A stretch of 64,000 nucleotides of DNA from positions 1,984,001-2,048,000 of the forward strand of contig NZ_CACVAN010000001.1 of assembly GCF_902726655.1 (NCBI RefSeq). The letters run 5' to 3'. Below are positions 44,498 to 52,859 of the stretch, in pieces. Under the pieces are notes generated by a model that made no database searches, had not been told where the DNA came from, and saw only the letters and a program-made list of their open reading frames with translations. Position 1 is the stretch's first letter, and each line of letters begins with the position of its first letter. The position numbers were made by a program, and so were the translations under genes. This stretch comes from Virgibacillus ihumii (lineage in GTDB: Bacteria > Bacillota > Bacilli > Bacillales > Amphibacillaceae).

Positions 44498-45367
44498 TTA
44501 TCCCTTTTCAGACAGATAAAGCAGTCGTTCTCCCGGAACCATCAACTTACATTTTTGACCTGGATAGTTACGGTACAAGTAGTCTATAAAATATGCTGGA
44601 TTTTCAGTATTGGATTCAAATAAATCGTAGTGTACAGGGATTAATAAATCGATACCAGCTGCCTGTGAAATCTCGACGGCATCCCGAAAATCCATATTAC
44701 CCATCGCTCCTTGCTCGTTTCTCCTCCAATCCTGTCCATTAATTGGTAAGCAAGCAATATCTACAGATAAAGGTTGTAAGTATTTTACTAGGTCAGTGTA
44801 AGCAAGTGTATCCCCTGCATGAAAGAAAACAATACCATTTATATAAACCACATAACCCAAGTAATAATGATTACCATTTTTATCTTTGCAGAACTTTTCA
44901 TGTTTTGCGGGTATTGGTATAACGTCTAATCCATTTACCTTTAGTTTTTTATTAGCTTTCGCTGCATAAATGTTATCTTCTTTAACTCCAATTCCGGTTA
45001 ACCTATAAATCGACGGTGCTGGGCATACAAAATTTGCGTGTGGAGAAAACTTCTTAATTCCCTTTAATGTTTCAGGATCCAGGTGGTCTAAATGATCGTG
45101 GGTGATAAATACAACATTAGCGTTATTTATATCTTTTGGCTGCATGGGCGAATCAAAATTTCTTTTTAATAAACCCGGTGGTTCAACTAAGTTGTTATCT
45201 TCAATGTAGTTTGATAGGTAGGGATCAAAATAACAGATTGTTTTATTTGCTTTTACTAAAACTCCAGATTGCCCCAAATGCCATAATGCAACAGCGTTTT
45301 CAGGTACATGTGTTTTACTGGTTTGATCAATGAGTGATTTTCCAGATCGATATACTCGTTCTTGCAT
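44498..45367 (-). CDS. UlaG-like metallo-beta-lactamase-fold lactonase
   Basis: A 289-aa metallo-beta-lactamase-fold hydrolase. THDHLDHLDP is the metal-binding motif, FFHAGDTLAYTD and LLIPVHYDLFESN give further ligands. Overall it resembles the L-ascorbate-6-phosphate lactonase UlaG. It is the first gene of the cluster behind a good sigma-A promoter. A lactonase there would open the lactone made by the Gfo/Idh dehydrogenase and give the aldonate for the dehydratase. No PTS genes for ascorbate are present, so true UlaG function is unlikely. Confidence 0.85.
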   Translation of the reverse strand: MQERVYRSGKSLIDQTSKTHVPENAVALWHLGQSGVLVKANKTICYFDPYLSNYIEDNNLVEPPGLLKRNFDSPMQPKDINNANVVFITHDHLDHLDPETLKGIKKFSPHANFVCPAPSIYRLTGIGVKEDNIYAAKANKKLKVNGLDVIPIPAKHEKFCKDKNGNHYYLGYVVYINGIVFFHAGDTLAYTDLVKYLQPLSVDIACLPINGQDWRRNEQGAMGNMDFRDAVEISQAAGIDLLIPVHYDLFESNTENPAYFIDYLYRNYPGQKCKLMVPGERLLYLSEKG

Positions 45368-45408
45368 TTTAACCTCCTTTGTTCCCTGTTTGTTCTGTAT
45401 GTAAAACT

Positions 45409-45428
45409 TAATTCTATATGAAGAATTA
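45409..45428. promoter_or_regulatory. Palindromic operator candidate over the -10 region
   Basis: TAATTCT (45409-45415) and AGAATTA (45422-45428) are perfect inverted 7-bp arms separated by six bases. The dyad overlaps the -10 box of the lactonase promoter, a position that suits repression by the IclR-type protein encoded in the operon. Confidence 0.55.
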
Positions 45429-45453
45429 TAAATTATTATCTTAGTTTCGTCAA
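45425..45453 (-). promoter_or_regulatory. Sigma-A promoter of the 16-kb cluster
   Basis: On the minus strand TTGACG (45453-45448) is followed after exactly 17 bases by a perfect TATAAT (45430-45425), about 58 bases upstream of the lactonase ATG. Confidence 0.75.
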
Positions 45454-45602
45454 TACCAAATAATCAAAAAATTACGAACGATTTATACTATCAATTAACA
45501 ACGGTTTCTCCATTATTAGGGATACCGTTACCGCTGATAATTTATTTCTCTGTTTACACATAAGAAAATAATTACACTGCCTTTATCATGAAAAAACAAA
45601 CG

Positions 45603-45627
45603 AAAGCCAGCCCATCTGGCTGGCTTT
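45603..45627. terminator. Terminator after pdxA2-like gene
   Basis: AAAGCCAGCC pairs with GGCTGGCTTT around a five-base loop, T-rich on both sides. It lies 33 bases beyond the stop of the leftward tetronate operon. Confidence 0.85.
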
Positions 45628-45659
45628 TGCATTATGACAAAGTTCACTGCCCTTCGACA

Positions 45660-46655
45660 CTACTTCTCAGGTGCTAATTCAATCGCTTGTCGCAGTGCTT
45701 CCAGCATGCTTCTTTCATCGGCTTTGCCTGCACCTGCAATGTCAAATGCTGTTCCGTGATCTACGCTCGTTCGTATAATTGGAAGACCGACCGTTATGTT
45801 GACACCAGCCTCGAGTCCTAATACTTTTATTGGTCCATGCCCTTGATCGTGATACATCGCAACTACGATATCAAAGTCTCCGCGTTGTGCCCGGAAAAAT
45901 AATGTGTCAGCTGGAAGCGGTCCTTCAACTTGAATTCCTTCTTCTGTTGCACGCTTAACAGCCGGGATAATTTTTTCTTCTTCTTCACCATAACCAAATA
46001 ACCCATTCTCTCCGGCGTGTGGGTTGATTCCGCAAACACCTATTTTCGGCTTTTTAACGCCTGAGTTACTTAGTGTTTCATGTGCCAAACGAATCACTTT
46101 ATAAACACGTTCCGGATTAATCATTTTGATCGCATCAATCAATCCCACATGAGTCGTAGCATGAATCACCTTTAATTTAGGAGAAGAAAGCATCATGGAA
46201 AAGTCTTTCGTACCTGTTAACTCAGCTAAAATTTCTGTATGCCCGGGATAAATATGGCCGCCTTTATGCAATGCTTCTTTATTTAAAGGAGCAGTACAAA
46301 TTGCGTCAATCCGGTTATGGTTAGCAAGTTCAATAGCAGTCCTTAAATATTCATAGGCAGCATGTCCTGCTTCAGAGGATACCTGTCCAAATGGTAAACC
46401 TTCAGGAAGTAAGTTCAAGTCATAACAAGCTATTTCACCATATTCTGTATTAAAATCAGAATCGGCACCAATTTCCTTAACAATCACCTCAACACCTAAA
46501 ATGTCAGCAGCACGCTTTAACATTTTTGCATCGCCAATTACAATGGGATGGGACTGTTCATATAAATGCCTGCTTTGTAAACTTTTCACAATAACCTCTG
46601 GACCTACTCCCGATGCATCTCCCATTGTAATTCCCACAATTGGTTTTTTATCCAT
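45660..46655 (-). CDS. pdxA2: PdxA-family 4-phospho-threonate dehydrogenase
   Basis: A 331-aa PdxA-family enzyme: GITMGDASGVGPEVIVKSL at the N-terminus, metal-binding His residues in PGHTEIL and ATTHVGL, and AMYHDQGHGPIKVLGLEAGVNITVGLPIIRTSVDHGTAFDIAG. It overlaps the DUF1537 kinase gene by eight bases. The pair DUF1537 kinase plus PdxA2 is the established route for D-threonate or D-erythronate: phosphorylation at O4, then oxidation and decarboxylation to dihydroxyacetone phosphate. This context argues against a role in vitamin B6 synthesis. Confidence 0.9.
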   Translation of the reverse strand: MDKKPIVGITMGDASGVGPEVIVKSLQSRHLYEQSHPIVIGDAKMLKRAADILGVEVIVKEIGADSDFNTEYGEIACYDLNLLPEGLPFGQVSSEAGHAAYEYLRTAIELANHNRIDAICTAPLNKEALHKGGHIYPGHTEILAELTGTKDFSMMLSSPKLKVIHATTHVGLIDAIKMINPERVYKVIRLAHETLSNSGVKKPKIGVCGINPHAGENGLFGYGEEEEKIIPAVKRATEEGIQVEGPLPADTLFFRAQRGDFDIVVAMYHDQGHGPIKVLGLEAGVNITVGLPIIRTSVDHGTAFDIAGAGKADERSMLEALRQAIELAPEK

Positions 46656-47940
46656 TTCTAAGAACTCCCTTCAATTCCTGCATGGCGCGATGAATCGAAC
46701 TTTCATCTCCGAATGCTCCTGCTTTGGTTACAACTGTATAATCCATATCTGCGCCGATTAACGAACCTAACGGGATGCCAGCTTCAACTTGCTTGATTAA
46801 CCGGAAGCCTATCCCGCCTAAATGACGGGAGGCATCTTTTGCTGTATCCCCACCTGTTAATACCAAACCAGTCAGATCTTTATTGATTTCGGCTATCGTT
46901 GCCACGATTTCTCCAATAGATCCGGAAATCCGCTCTCCTATTTGATAGCCTGTTAAATTAAATCTTTTCCCGGCTTGCAAAACGCTTTCTCTTACTTCCT
47001 GATTGGAAGGAACATACAAAATAATATCATTCTCATTTTCTAATCCTTCAAGTAAATCGGCAATAATATGTTGTCTATAGGTATCCCAATCACTTGCAAA
47101 AATTTGTGACGTATCTAGTTCTACAGCTGTTACATTAGGTTGTCTGATTGCATAACGGACTTGATTCTGGGTTACTTGTGATAGGCTTCCACAAACTGTC
47201 ATAACCCGCTTGGATGTTTGAAAAGAACGCTTATCCGACTTTTGACTGATTCCAAGTACTTCTGGAAGCACTTCTGCCAGACCAGCAGACCCAGCCCAAA
47301 TAATCCGCTCAGAGGCAGCAGCCATTTTTTGTGCTGCTTGTTTTAAATCATGCTGTGTTTCTGCATCACAAACAATATAATTTACTTGATTTTGTTTAAA
47401 ATCATTAATAGTTTCCCAAAAATTTTCTTCGATATCCGCATTTTTCAATAAGCCGACCGGTTGCCCGATTTCTTTTTCCAATAGCTTTGGAATGGACGAT
47501 TCCACTACGGGATGCTTCGGATCTTTTGACAGTTCTGTCCCTGTTATTTTTACTCCGTTGACATAGTGAATGCCGTCTTTCGTTGTTCTGCCAAGCGATG
47601 GAAAAGCCGGAGCAATAAAAACAAACTCCGGGCTAAATACATCATTTAGAGCTTTCAATTCGGTTCCGATATGCCCACGCAAAGTTGAATCCATTTTTTT
47701 ATAAATAGATTGATAGCCTGATTTCTTTAAAAAACTGCCGGCCTGCATCGTCACAGAAGCCGCTTCCCGCTTTGAAAGCGCACGTGAATTCGTATCGAAT
47801 ACCAGACCGCTGTCAAGGTTATCCTGGTTCGTTGGAATATCGAAAAGAACGGAAGTGTTGATCCCTTTCTCAGTAAGTTGAACACCGCTATCATTCGCTC
47901 CAGTCAAATCATCAGCAATAATTCCTATAAGTTGTTTCAT
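46648..47940 (-). CDS. Four-carbon acid sugar kinase (DUF1537 family)
   Basis: A 430-aa two-domain kinase. The N-terminal substrate domain starts IGIIADDLTGANDSGVQLTEKG and includes YKKMDSTLRGHIGTEL and APAFPSLGRTT; the C-terminal nucleotide domain has VCGSLSQVTQNQV and GLVLTGGDTAKDASRHLG. It uses ATP to phosphorylate threonate, erythronate or a similar tetronate at O4. The ATG has GAGGAA upstream. It lies between the KdgT-like carrier (45-base gap) and PdxA2 (overlap), giving an import-kinase-dehydrogenase operon. The stereochemistry of the substrate cannot be read from the sequence. Confidence 0.9.
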   Translation of the reverse strand: MKQLIGIIADDLTGANDSGVQLTEKGINTSVLFDIPTNQDNLDSGLVFDTNSRALSKREAASVTMQAGSFLKKSGYQSIYKKMDSTLRGHIGTELKALNDVFSPEFVFIAPAFPSLGRTTKDGIHYVNGVKITGTELSKDPKHPVVESSIPKLLEKEIGQPVGLLKNADIEENFWETINDFKQNQVNYIVCDAETQHDLKQAAQKMAAASERIIWAGSAGLAEVLPEVLGISQKSDKRSFQTSKRVMTVCGSLSQVTQNQVRYAIRQPNVTAVELDTSQIFASDWDTYRQHIIADLLEGLENENDIILYVPSNQEVRESVLQAGKRFNLTGYQIGERISGSIGEIVATIAEINKDLTGLVLTGGDTAKDASRHLGGIGFRLIKQVEAGIPLGSLIGADMDYTVVTKAGAFGDESSIHRAMQELKGVLRNG

Positions 47941-47985
47941 GTTGATTCCTCATTTATTTATAGTTTTAGATCTGGTTTATTCAAA

Positions 47986-48969
47986 TTACTCCGTTACATA
48001 GTCATCTGGAACTGTAATGTCTTTTTTCTCAAGTCGTTTTACAAGAAACCCAATATATAGCGGAAGTAGTATTGCTGTTGTAACAGTAGATGCCGCAACC
48101 TGCACCGTAGCCAGATCAACATGTGATGCGAAGCTGGCACTGGCAGCTGCAATTGCTGCAGGTGTTGCTACTGCATTCCCTGCCGTTGAACCTTCTGACG
48201 CCCCAGCAATCGGATTCCACTTAAATGCTTTGAATATGAAATAGCCTGCTGTACCAGTCAGGAATACTGTTGCTACGCCAAGGATTACACCTGATAATCC
48301 ACCTTCAATGATTGCTCCAAAATCGATCCCCATACCTAATGCAAAGGCAAAAAACGGGATTAACATGGCACTTCCTTTATCGAAGAATTCTCTCATTTCT
48401 TCATCTAAGTTACCTAACACCATTCCAACAATAATTGGTAATAGTACGGCAATAAATGATACGAATGAAAAGAACCCGTTAACGAATCCCATCGCACCGA
48501 ATATAGACAACGCTACCATCGTAAAGAAAGGACCGTCATTCAATGCAAGCAAAGAATATGCTGCACGGTCTGTTTTGTCACCATATTGACCAACAAGTGC
48601 CACATACAACCCACCATTACTATTGGTCATTGCGGCTATAATTGCAATAGGTGCCAAACCAAGCCAAAGCCCATTATCTCCTGCAAACATATATGCAATC
48701 AGACCGATAGCTGCACCTACAAGCCACTTGGTCGTTAACAACGTTGCGCCTTTACCGAGACTCACGCCAACATTTTTTAAATTGATTTGTGCTCCTGTAC
48801 ATAATAGAAATAGTGCGATAAGCGTACTTGCCCCATCAACGAATAATGCCTGTGTAAAGTTACCTATCCTTAATAAATCGGGTGCAAACGTGTTTAGTAC
48901 TGCAGCAAGCAATAATGGTACAACCATCATGCCTCCAGGAACTTTTTCTATCGATGCTTTTATCCTCAT
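47986..48969 (-). CDS. KdgT-family acid sugar permease
   Basis: A 327-aa membrane protein of the 2-keto-3-deoxygluconate permease family with about ten spans: IEKVPGGMMVVPLLLAAVLNTFAPDLLRIG at the N-terminus, AMTNSNGGLYVALVGQYGD and GASEGSTAGNAVATPAAIAAA later. The ATG at 48969 has GAGGGGG seven bases upstream. Because the kinase and dehydrogenase after it are of the tetronate type, it more likely carries a tetronate than KDG. It is the first gene of the operon and has a promoter, cre box and possible operator half-sites upstream. Confidence 0.87.
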   Translation of the reverse strand: MRIKASIEKVPGGMMVVPLLLAAVLNTFAPDLLRIGNFTQALFVDGASTLIALFLLCTGAQINLKNVGVSLGKGATLLTTKWLVGAAIGLIAYMFAGDNGLWLGLAPIAIIAAMTNSNGGLYVALVGQYGDKTDRAAYSLLALNDGPFFTMVALSIFGAMGFVNGFFSFVSFIAVLLPIIVGMVLGNLDEEMREFFDKGSAMLIPFFAFALGMGIDFGAIIEGGLSGVILGVATVFLTGTAGYFIFKAFKWNPIAGASEGSTAGNAVATPAAIAAASASFASHVDLATVQVAASTVTTAILLPLYIGFLVKRLEKKDITVPDDYVTE

Positions 48970-49020
48970 GTATATCCCCCTCATATGTTATATCGTTCAA
49001 TATTTAAACACCTTCAAAAA

Positions 49021-49034
49021 TTAAAGCGATTTCA
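49021..49034. promoter_or_regulatory. cre box at the kdgT-like promoter (13/14)
   Basis: TTAAAGCGATTTCA differs from TGWAANCGNTNWCA at one position. It lies just after the -10 box, around the transcription start, where CcpA binding would block initiation. Confidence 0.65.
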
Positions 49035-49040
49035 TATATT

Positions 49041-49069
49041 ATATTATGATAGATTGATATAAAATGCAA
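49041..49069 (-). promoter_or_regulatory. Sigma-A promoter of the tetronate operon
   Basis: On the minus strand TTGCAT (49069-49064), 17 bases, TAATAT (49046-49041). I looked for a -24/-12 sigma-54 promoter (GG and GC ten bases apart) in this region and did not see one. Confidence 0.55.
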
Positions 49070-49127
49070 CACATTAATTTCAAAAAATTTTACATAAGAT
49101 TTTAAAACGTTATTGTCGTTGCATTTT
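49061..49127. promoter_or_regulatory. Inverted operator half-sites GTTGCATTTT upstream of kdgT
   Basis: AAAATGCAAC (49061-49070) is exactly inverted as GTTGCATTTT (49118-49127), centres 57 bp apart. The promoter-proximal copy overlaps the -35 box. The pair could be bound by the PrpR-like regulator encoded next door, with looping between sites. Confidence 0.4.
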
Positions 49128-49136
49128 TAAACAAAA

Positions 49137-49160
49137 GAGAACCCCTTGATTGGGATTCTC
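49137..49160 (-). terminator. Terminator of the PrpR-like regulator gene
   Basis: GAGAAcCCC pairs with GGGaTTCTC, and on the minus strand the stem is followed by TTTTGTTT. It lies 16 bases after the regulator's stop and separates it from the kdgT-like promoter. Confidence 0.8.
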
Positions 49161-49176
49161 CTAATAATTCACTTAT

Positions 49177-50925
49177 CTACTCTTTCAATTTTCGCCATAA
49201 TGTAGAACGATTGATATCCAGTCGTTTAGCTGCATTCGATTGATTATAATCTTCTTCTTGAAGTACAAGTTCAATTATCTTTCGTTCTATTTCTTTCAAT
49301 GTCCCATCGAGTGATAACCTTTGATCTTCCACGCTGGACATATGCTCATAATTATGAAGCAGTTTTTTTACATGGGAAAGTTCAATATAATTCGCCGGAG
49401 TCATAATACTTAATTCCCTGATCACCTTTTCCAATTGAGAAATGTTCCCCTGCCAATGGAATTGCATCAAGTATTGAATCGCATCCTGCCTTATTCCAAT
49501 TGTTTCATTGCCATCTTCTTCATGAAACTTCGCTAAAAAATACTCAGCAAATGCCCCAATATCTTCCTTCCTCTCGCGTAGTGGCAGAAGATGTAAGACA
49601 TTTTTGGATATCTCGTTATAAAGCCCTTTATGAAAGGAACGTTCATAAACAAGTTTTTCGAGTGAGGTTTCAGCAAGAACAATAACTTTCATGGTTTTCG
49701 GCAGATTACATAGCAAACGTTGAATCGTATTTTGTATTTCATACTGAACAGCATCAATATCTTTGATCAAAATCGTACCACGTTGAACCGCTGATATTTT
49801 CGTTTGTATCTCTTTCTGAGAAGAAGTAGCATCTGTTAAATAACTACCTTCTATGACAACAATCGGGGCTTCCTGTCCAAATCGTTTAAAATGCATTGCC
49901 CTTGCAACAGTATATTTCCCTGTCCCAGGCTCTCCAATAATGCAAACGGCACCATCTGAATGAGTGTACTGCTGGAAGTTTTCCCGTAAGCTCATGGCCT
50001 GATCAGTTTCTCCAATAATCGGGACGTGTACTGAATTTCCAATGATACGAACCGTTTTTGTCTCCCTTTTATTGAATGAACTATGAATGCTTAGTCCTAC
50101 AATTGCCTCTGTCTGATTTACCAAAAAAGCTTGTAATTCATAAATACTATTTTCACCTTCTATTTCCGCCCACTGGTTTGTTTTGCTTTCCAGTACCCGC
50201 TTCATAATAGTATAAATAGTACTCGATTTTAAAATTTCATCGCTTCCGTTATATTGTTCGAACAGCAAATTCTTCTCAAGTATTGCACCATCCCGACGTA
50301 GTAAGACTACTGGAAATGGCATCAAATGGAACGTTTCCTGAAAATAATAAAATTGATTATTAACGCGACGGAAGAAATAATATACTCTTTTTCCTTCTTC
50401 CAAAGCATCCGTAACCGCTTCTCTCCCGGAAGTGATTAACACACCACGCAACCCTACCTGTTCTGCAACCTGGACAGTAATCACGTCCCCGATCACGACA
50501 GTATATCCTTGCTGTTTCAGCTTCTCCAGGTTGCCTCTCACTTCATTTCTGGATTGAATCGTAATCATCTTTACGTCAAATTCCAATATGTTACATATTG
50601 TAGCTGCGCCTTGAGAAATATTTGCGTAACCAACCAATGCCACCCCATGTTTGATTCCGCGAATAAGGGTGAAAACACGCAGCATATCGTACCCTGTTAT
50701 ATCGATATGTACAACTGGTAACGATACCACCTCCTGAATCATCGAAGCGGTACCCCCACGGCTGATAATTAATTCATACCCTTGCTTTTCGGCTAATTTA
50801 GCAACACGAACCCCTTCTTCCAGGTTGGCTATGGTTACATCCAATTCAATCTCATCCGGTACATCCATTTTCTTAGCCGTCTCTGCCAATCCTTGATAAG
50901 GTGCAATCAATAGTGTTTTGATCAT
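49177..50925 (-). CDS. PrpR-type regulator with degenerate AAA+ domain and Fis-type HTH
   Basis: A 582-aa regulator. Residues 1-185 are a PrpR-N sensory domain (PDEIELDVTIANLEEGVRVAKLAEKQGYELIISRGGTASMI). A PAS-like linker follows (about 205-300), then an AAA+ module (about 320-520) and a Fis-type helix (NQSNAAKRLDINRSTLWRKLKE). Walker A (GEPGTGK) is intact, but the GAFTGA loop is absent, Walker B reads GTILIKDID instead of GTLFLDEIG, and the usual FRxDLYYRL arginine fingers read FHKGLYNEI. It therefore probably does not drive sigma-54 polymerase. The ATG at 50925 has GAGGGAGAAGG upstream. It likely controls the tetronate operon. Confidence 0.87.
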   Translation of the reverse strand: MIKTLLIAPYQGLAETAKKMDVPDEIELDVTIANLEEGVRVAKLAEKQGYELIISRGGTASMIQEVVSLPVVHIDITGYDMLRVFTLIRGIKHGVALVGYANISQGAATICNILEFDVKMITIQSRNEVRGNLEKLKQQGYTVVIGDVITVQVAEQVGLRGVLITSGREAVTDALEEGKRVYYFFRRVNNQFYYFQETFHLMPFPVVLLRRDGAILEKNLLFEQYNGSDEILKSSTIYTIMKRVLESKTNQWAEIEGENSIYELQAFLVNQTEAIVGLSIHSSFNKRETKTVRIIGNSVHVPIIGETDQAMSLRENFQQYTHSDGAVCIIGEPGTGKYTVARAMHFKRFGQEAPIVVIEGSYLTDATSSQKEIQTKISAVQRGTILIKDIDAVQYEIQNTIQRLLCNLPKTMKVIVLAETSLEKLVYERSFHKGLYNEISKNVLHLLPLRERKEDIGAFAEYFLAKFHEEDGNETIGIRQDAIQYLMQFHWQGNISQLEKVIRELSIMTPANYIELSHVKKLLHNYEHMSSVEDQRLSLDGTLKEIERKIIELVLQEEDYNQSNAAKRLDINRSTLWRKLKE

Positions 50926-51294
50926 TCCTTCTCCCTCGCTTGTTGCATATTTCAACACTTTCATTATTACATATAGGGAGAAACATGTCATGTATTAAGG
51001 AGCCTGGATAAATTCATTTCCCAGCTTCCCTTTCTGCAGATAATTTTCTTCTAGACTAAGAAAGTCCGCTTTACAAAAAACAATATTAACATCTGATAAT
51101 GAAAAAGCCCTAAAAAGTGACCTCCCAAAAGAAGGTCACTACCACAGTTTATAACGTTTCACATATTCTCCGGCATGCAGATGATATTATAGTTTTTACC
51201 TGAACCTGCTGTATCAGACACTATTAATCCTTACCAATGACCCATTTCCATGAAAAAATCTATCCAAAAAATTCGGTCACAAACACTCCGCGAT
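50926..51294. other. 369-bp gap between regulator and glpX
   Basis: It holds the glpX terminator (51116-51140) and the leader of the PrpR-like gene. No further gene or site is evident. Confidence 0.6.
51116..51140 (-). terminator. Terminator of the polyol operon
   Basis: AGTGACCT pairs with AGGTCACT around a nine-base loop. On the minus strand it is followed by TTTTTAGGGCTTTTTC. It closes the operon that ends with glpX. Confidence 0.82.
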
Positions 51295-52242
51295 TCAACG
51301 CGTTGCATAAACTTCCTTCACAGAATGCTGGGTTTCCACATACCGCATTTGCTGCCCTTTTCCTCCAATCAGAATCGAGTGCGTTGTGTTATCAGATGTA
51401 ATGCCTTTTAAATAGAAACAATTTGTTATCCCGGTCGCAACTAAAAAACAATTTTCGGATTTCACCAGATCGTTATGTTTCAATGTCATTTCCGGAATTT
51501 CTAACCCCATACTTTTACACCGTTCCATTTCCACATCATTTCTTGGTCTTAATTTTGCCTGCATTTCACCGCCAAGTGATTTCACGGCAACAGCTCCCAG
51601 CACACCTTCAGGAGCTCCACCGATTCCAAGAAACAGATCCATATCCAAACGGTTCATACATGTTGATATGGTGTAAATAACATCGCCATCTTTAAATAAA
51701 TGCACTTTGGCCCCTGATTGCCGAATCGTATCGATATAGTCTTGATGACGGGGTCTGTCTTGAACGAGAATATTTAATTCATGGACTTTTTTGCCTTTTG
51801 CTTCTGCCACAGCTTCCAGATTTTCACTGATGGGGGCATCAATATTGATTTTCCCTTTTGCCTTGCTGCCGACAGCAAGTTTCTCCATATACATATCAGG
51901 TGCGTGAAGCAAACTGCCCTTAGGTGCAACTGCAATTACGGTCATGGCATTATTCTGGCCGTTAGCCGTCGGGGTTGTTCCCTCTATCGGGTCAACTGCA
52001 ATATCTAATTCCGGCCCCACCCCATTACCAACCGCTTCCCCAATATGAAGCATTGGGGCATCGTCAATTTCACCTTCTCCGATGACGATTCTTCCCTTCA
52101 TGTTTAAACCATTGAGCTGTTCACGCATTACTTTCGTAGCAATCTCATCTGCAGCATGTTTATCCCCTCTGCCAACCCATCGTTTTGCTGCAAGCGCAGC
52201 GGATTCGGTTACGTTTAAAAAATCCAATACTAATGATTCCAT
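51295..52242 (-). CDS. glpX: Class II fructose-1,6-bisphosphatase
   Basis: A 315-aa GlpX-type phosphatase. The lithium-sensitive phosphatase metal motif is LDIAVDPIEGTTPTANGQNNAM; GRIVIGEGEIDDAPMLHIGE and LGIGGAPEGVLGAVAVKSLGGEMQ complete the active site. It dephosphorylates fructose 1,6-bisphosphate, and some members also sedoheptulose 1,7-bisphosphate. It lies 47 bases after rpiB at the end of the polyol operon, where it would pull triose- and tetrose-phosphates into gluconeogenesis. It is likely a pathway-dedicated copy besides a housekeeping FBPase. Confidence 0.93.
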   Translation of the reverse strand: MESLVLDFLNVTESAALAAKRWVGRGDKHAADEIATKVMREQLNGLNMKGRIVIGEGEIDDAPMLHIGEAVGNGVGPELDIAVDPIEGTTPTANGQNNAMTVIAVAPKGSLLHAPDMYMEKLAVGSKAKGKINIDAPISENLEAVAEAKGKKVHELNILVQDRPRHQDYIDTIRQSGAKVHLFKDGDVIYTISTCMNRLDMDLFLGIGGAPEGVLGAVAVKSLGGEMQAKLRPRNDVEMERCKSMGLEIPEMTLKHNDLVKSENCFLVATGITNCFYLKGITSDNTTHSILIGGKGQQMRYVETQHSVKEVYATR

Positions 52243-52289
52243 TGAAGCTTATCCCCTCTCTGATTTAGCAAAACATAGAATAACAGAAT

Positions 52290-52745
52290 TTACTCACCCG
52301 CGACAAATTCCTTTTCTTTTTTTATAATCTTATCAACTTTACGTTTGGATCCTTCTGCCCATTCAGCGTTTAAATAAGCTTCCACTACTTTCTTGCCGAC
52401 GTTCGCACCTATAATTTGCGCTCCCATTGTAATGATTTGCGCGTTATTGCTTAATTGCGCTCTTTCCGCACCGTACGTATCGTGGGCAAGTGCAGCACGA
52501 ATACCTGGATATTTATTAGCCGCAATCGAAACGCCAATCCCAGTACCACATATCAATATGCCTCTATCCAGATCCCCTTTGCTGATTGCTTCAGAAACAT
52601 CAAAAGCAACATCCGGATAGTCGACCGTATCACAAACATGACAACCATAGTCTACAAGTTCGTGATCGGTTGTTTCTTCCACAAACCTTTTGATCTCCTC
52701 TTTAAATTCAAATCCATTATGATCACTGCCGATACCGATTTTCAT
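52290..52745 (-). CDS. rpiB: RpiB-family sugar-phosphate isomerase
   Basis: A 151-aa RpiB/LacAB-type isomerase: [16 protein letters not shown] at the N-terminus, [17 protein letters not shown] with the catalytic Cys, and [20 protein letters not shown]. Classical RpiB interconverts ribose and ribulose 5-phosphates. In threitol/erythritol operons the family member interconverts D-erythrulose 4-phosphate and D-erythrose 4-phosphate, which suits the DhaK/DhaL kinase and polyol dehydrogenase upstream. The start has GAGGAGG upstream. Confidence 0.9.
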   Translation of the reverse strand: MKIGIGSDHNGFEFKEEIKRFVEETTDHELVDYGCHVCDTVDYPDVAFDVSEAISKGDLDRGILICGTGIGVSIAANKYPGIRAALAHDTYGAERAQLSNNAQIITMGAQIIGANVGKKVVEAYLNAEWAEGSKRKVDKIIKKEKEFVAGE

Positions 52746-52859
52746 TCAAACTCCTCCTCTTCATCCCTTTCGTATATTTTCATTTTATATCAATATTTAT
52801 TGTTAATCAATTATATTTTTTCATTTATAATCATATATTTTCGTTAATTGTCATTAAAG

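Noticed and set aside
44498..45367. True L-ascorbate-6-phosphate lactonase pathway
   Set aside because: No UlaABC PTS, UlaD, UlaE or UlaF genes accompany it. Only the fold and metal motif are shared.
45470..45560. cre-like AACAACGGTTTCTC upstream of the lactonase gene
   Set aside because: Three mismatches to the consensus, including conserved positions, and it lies upstream of the promoter.
45660..46655. Vitamin B6 biosynthesis role for PdxA
   Set aside because: It overlaps a DUF1537 kinase gene in an operon with an acid sugar carrier, which is the tetronate-catabolism arrangement.
49035..49176. Possible sigma-54 promoter for the kdgT-like operon
   Set aside because: No GG-N10-GC core is present, while a sigma-A promoter with 17-bp spacing is, and the regulator lacks GAFTGA.
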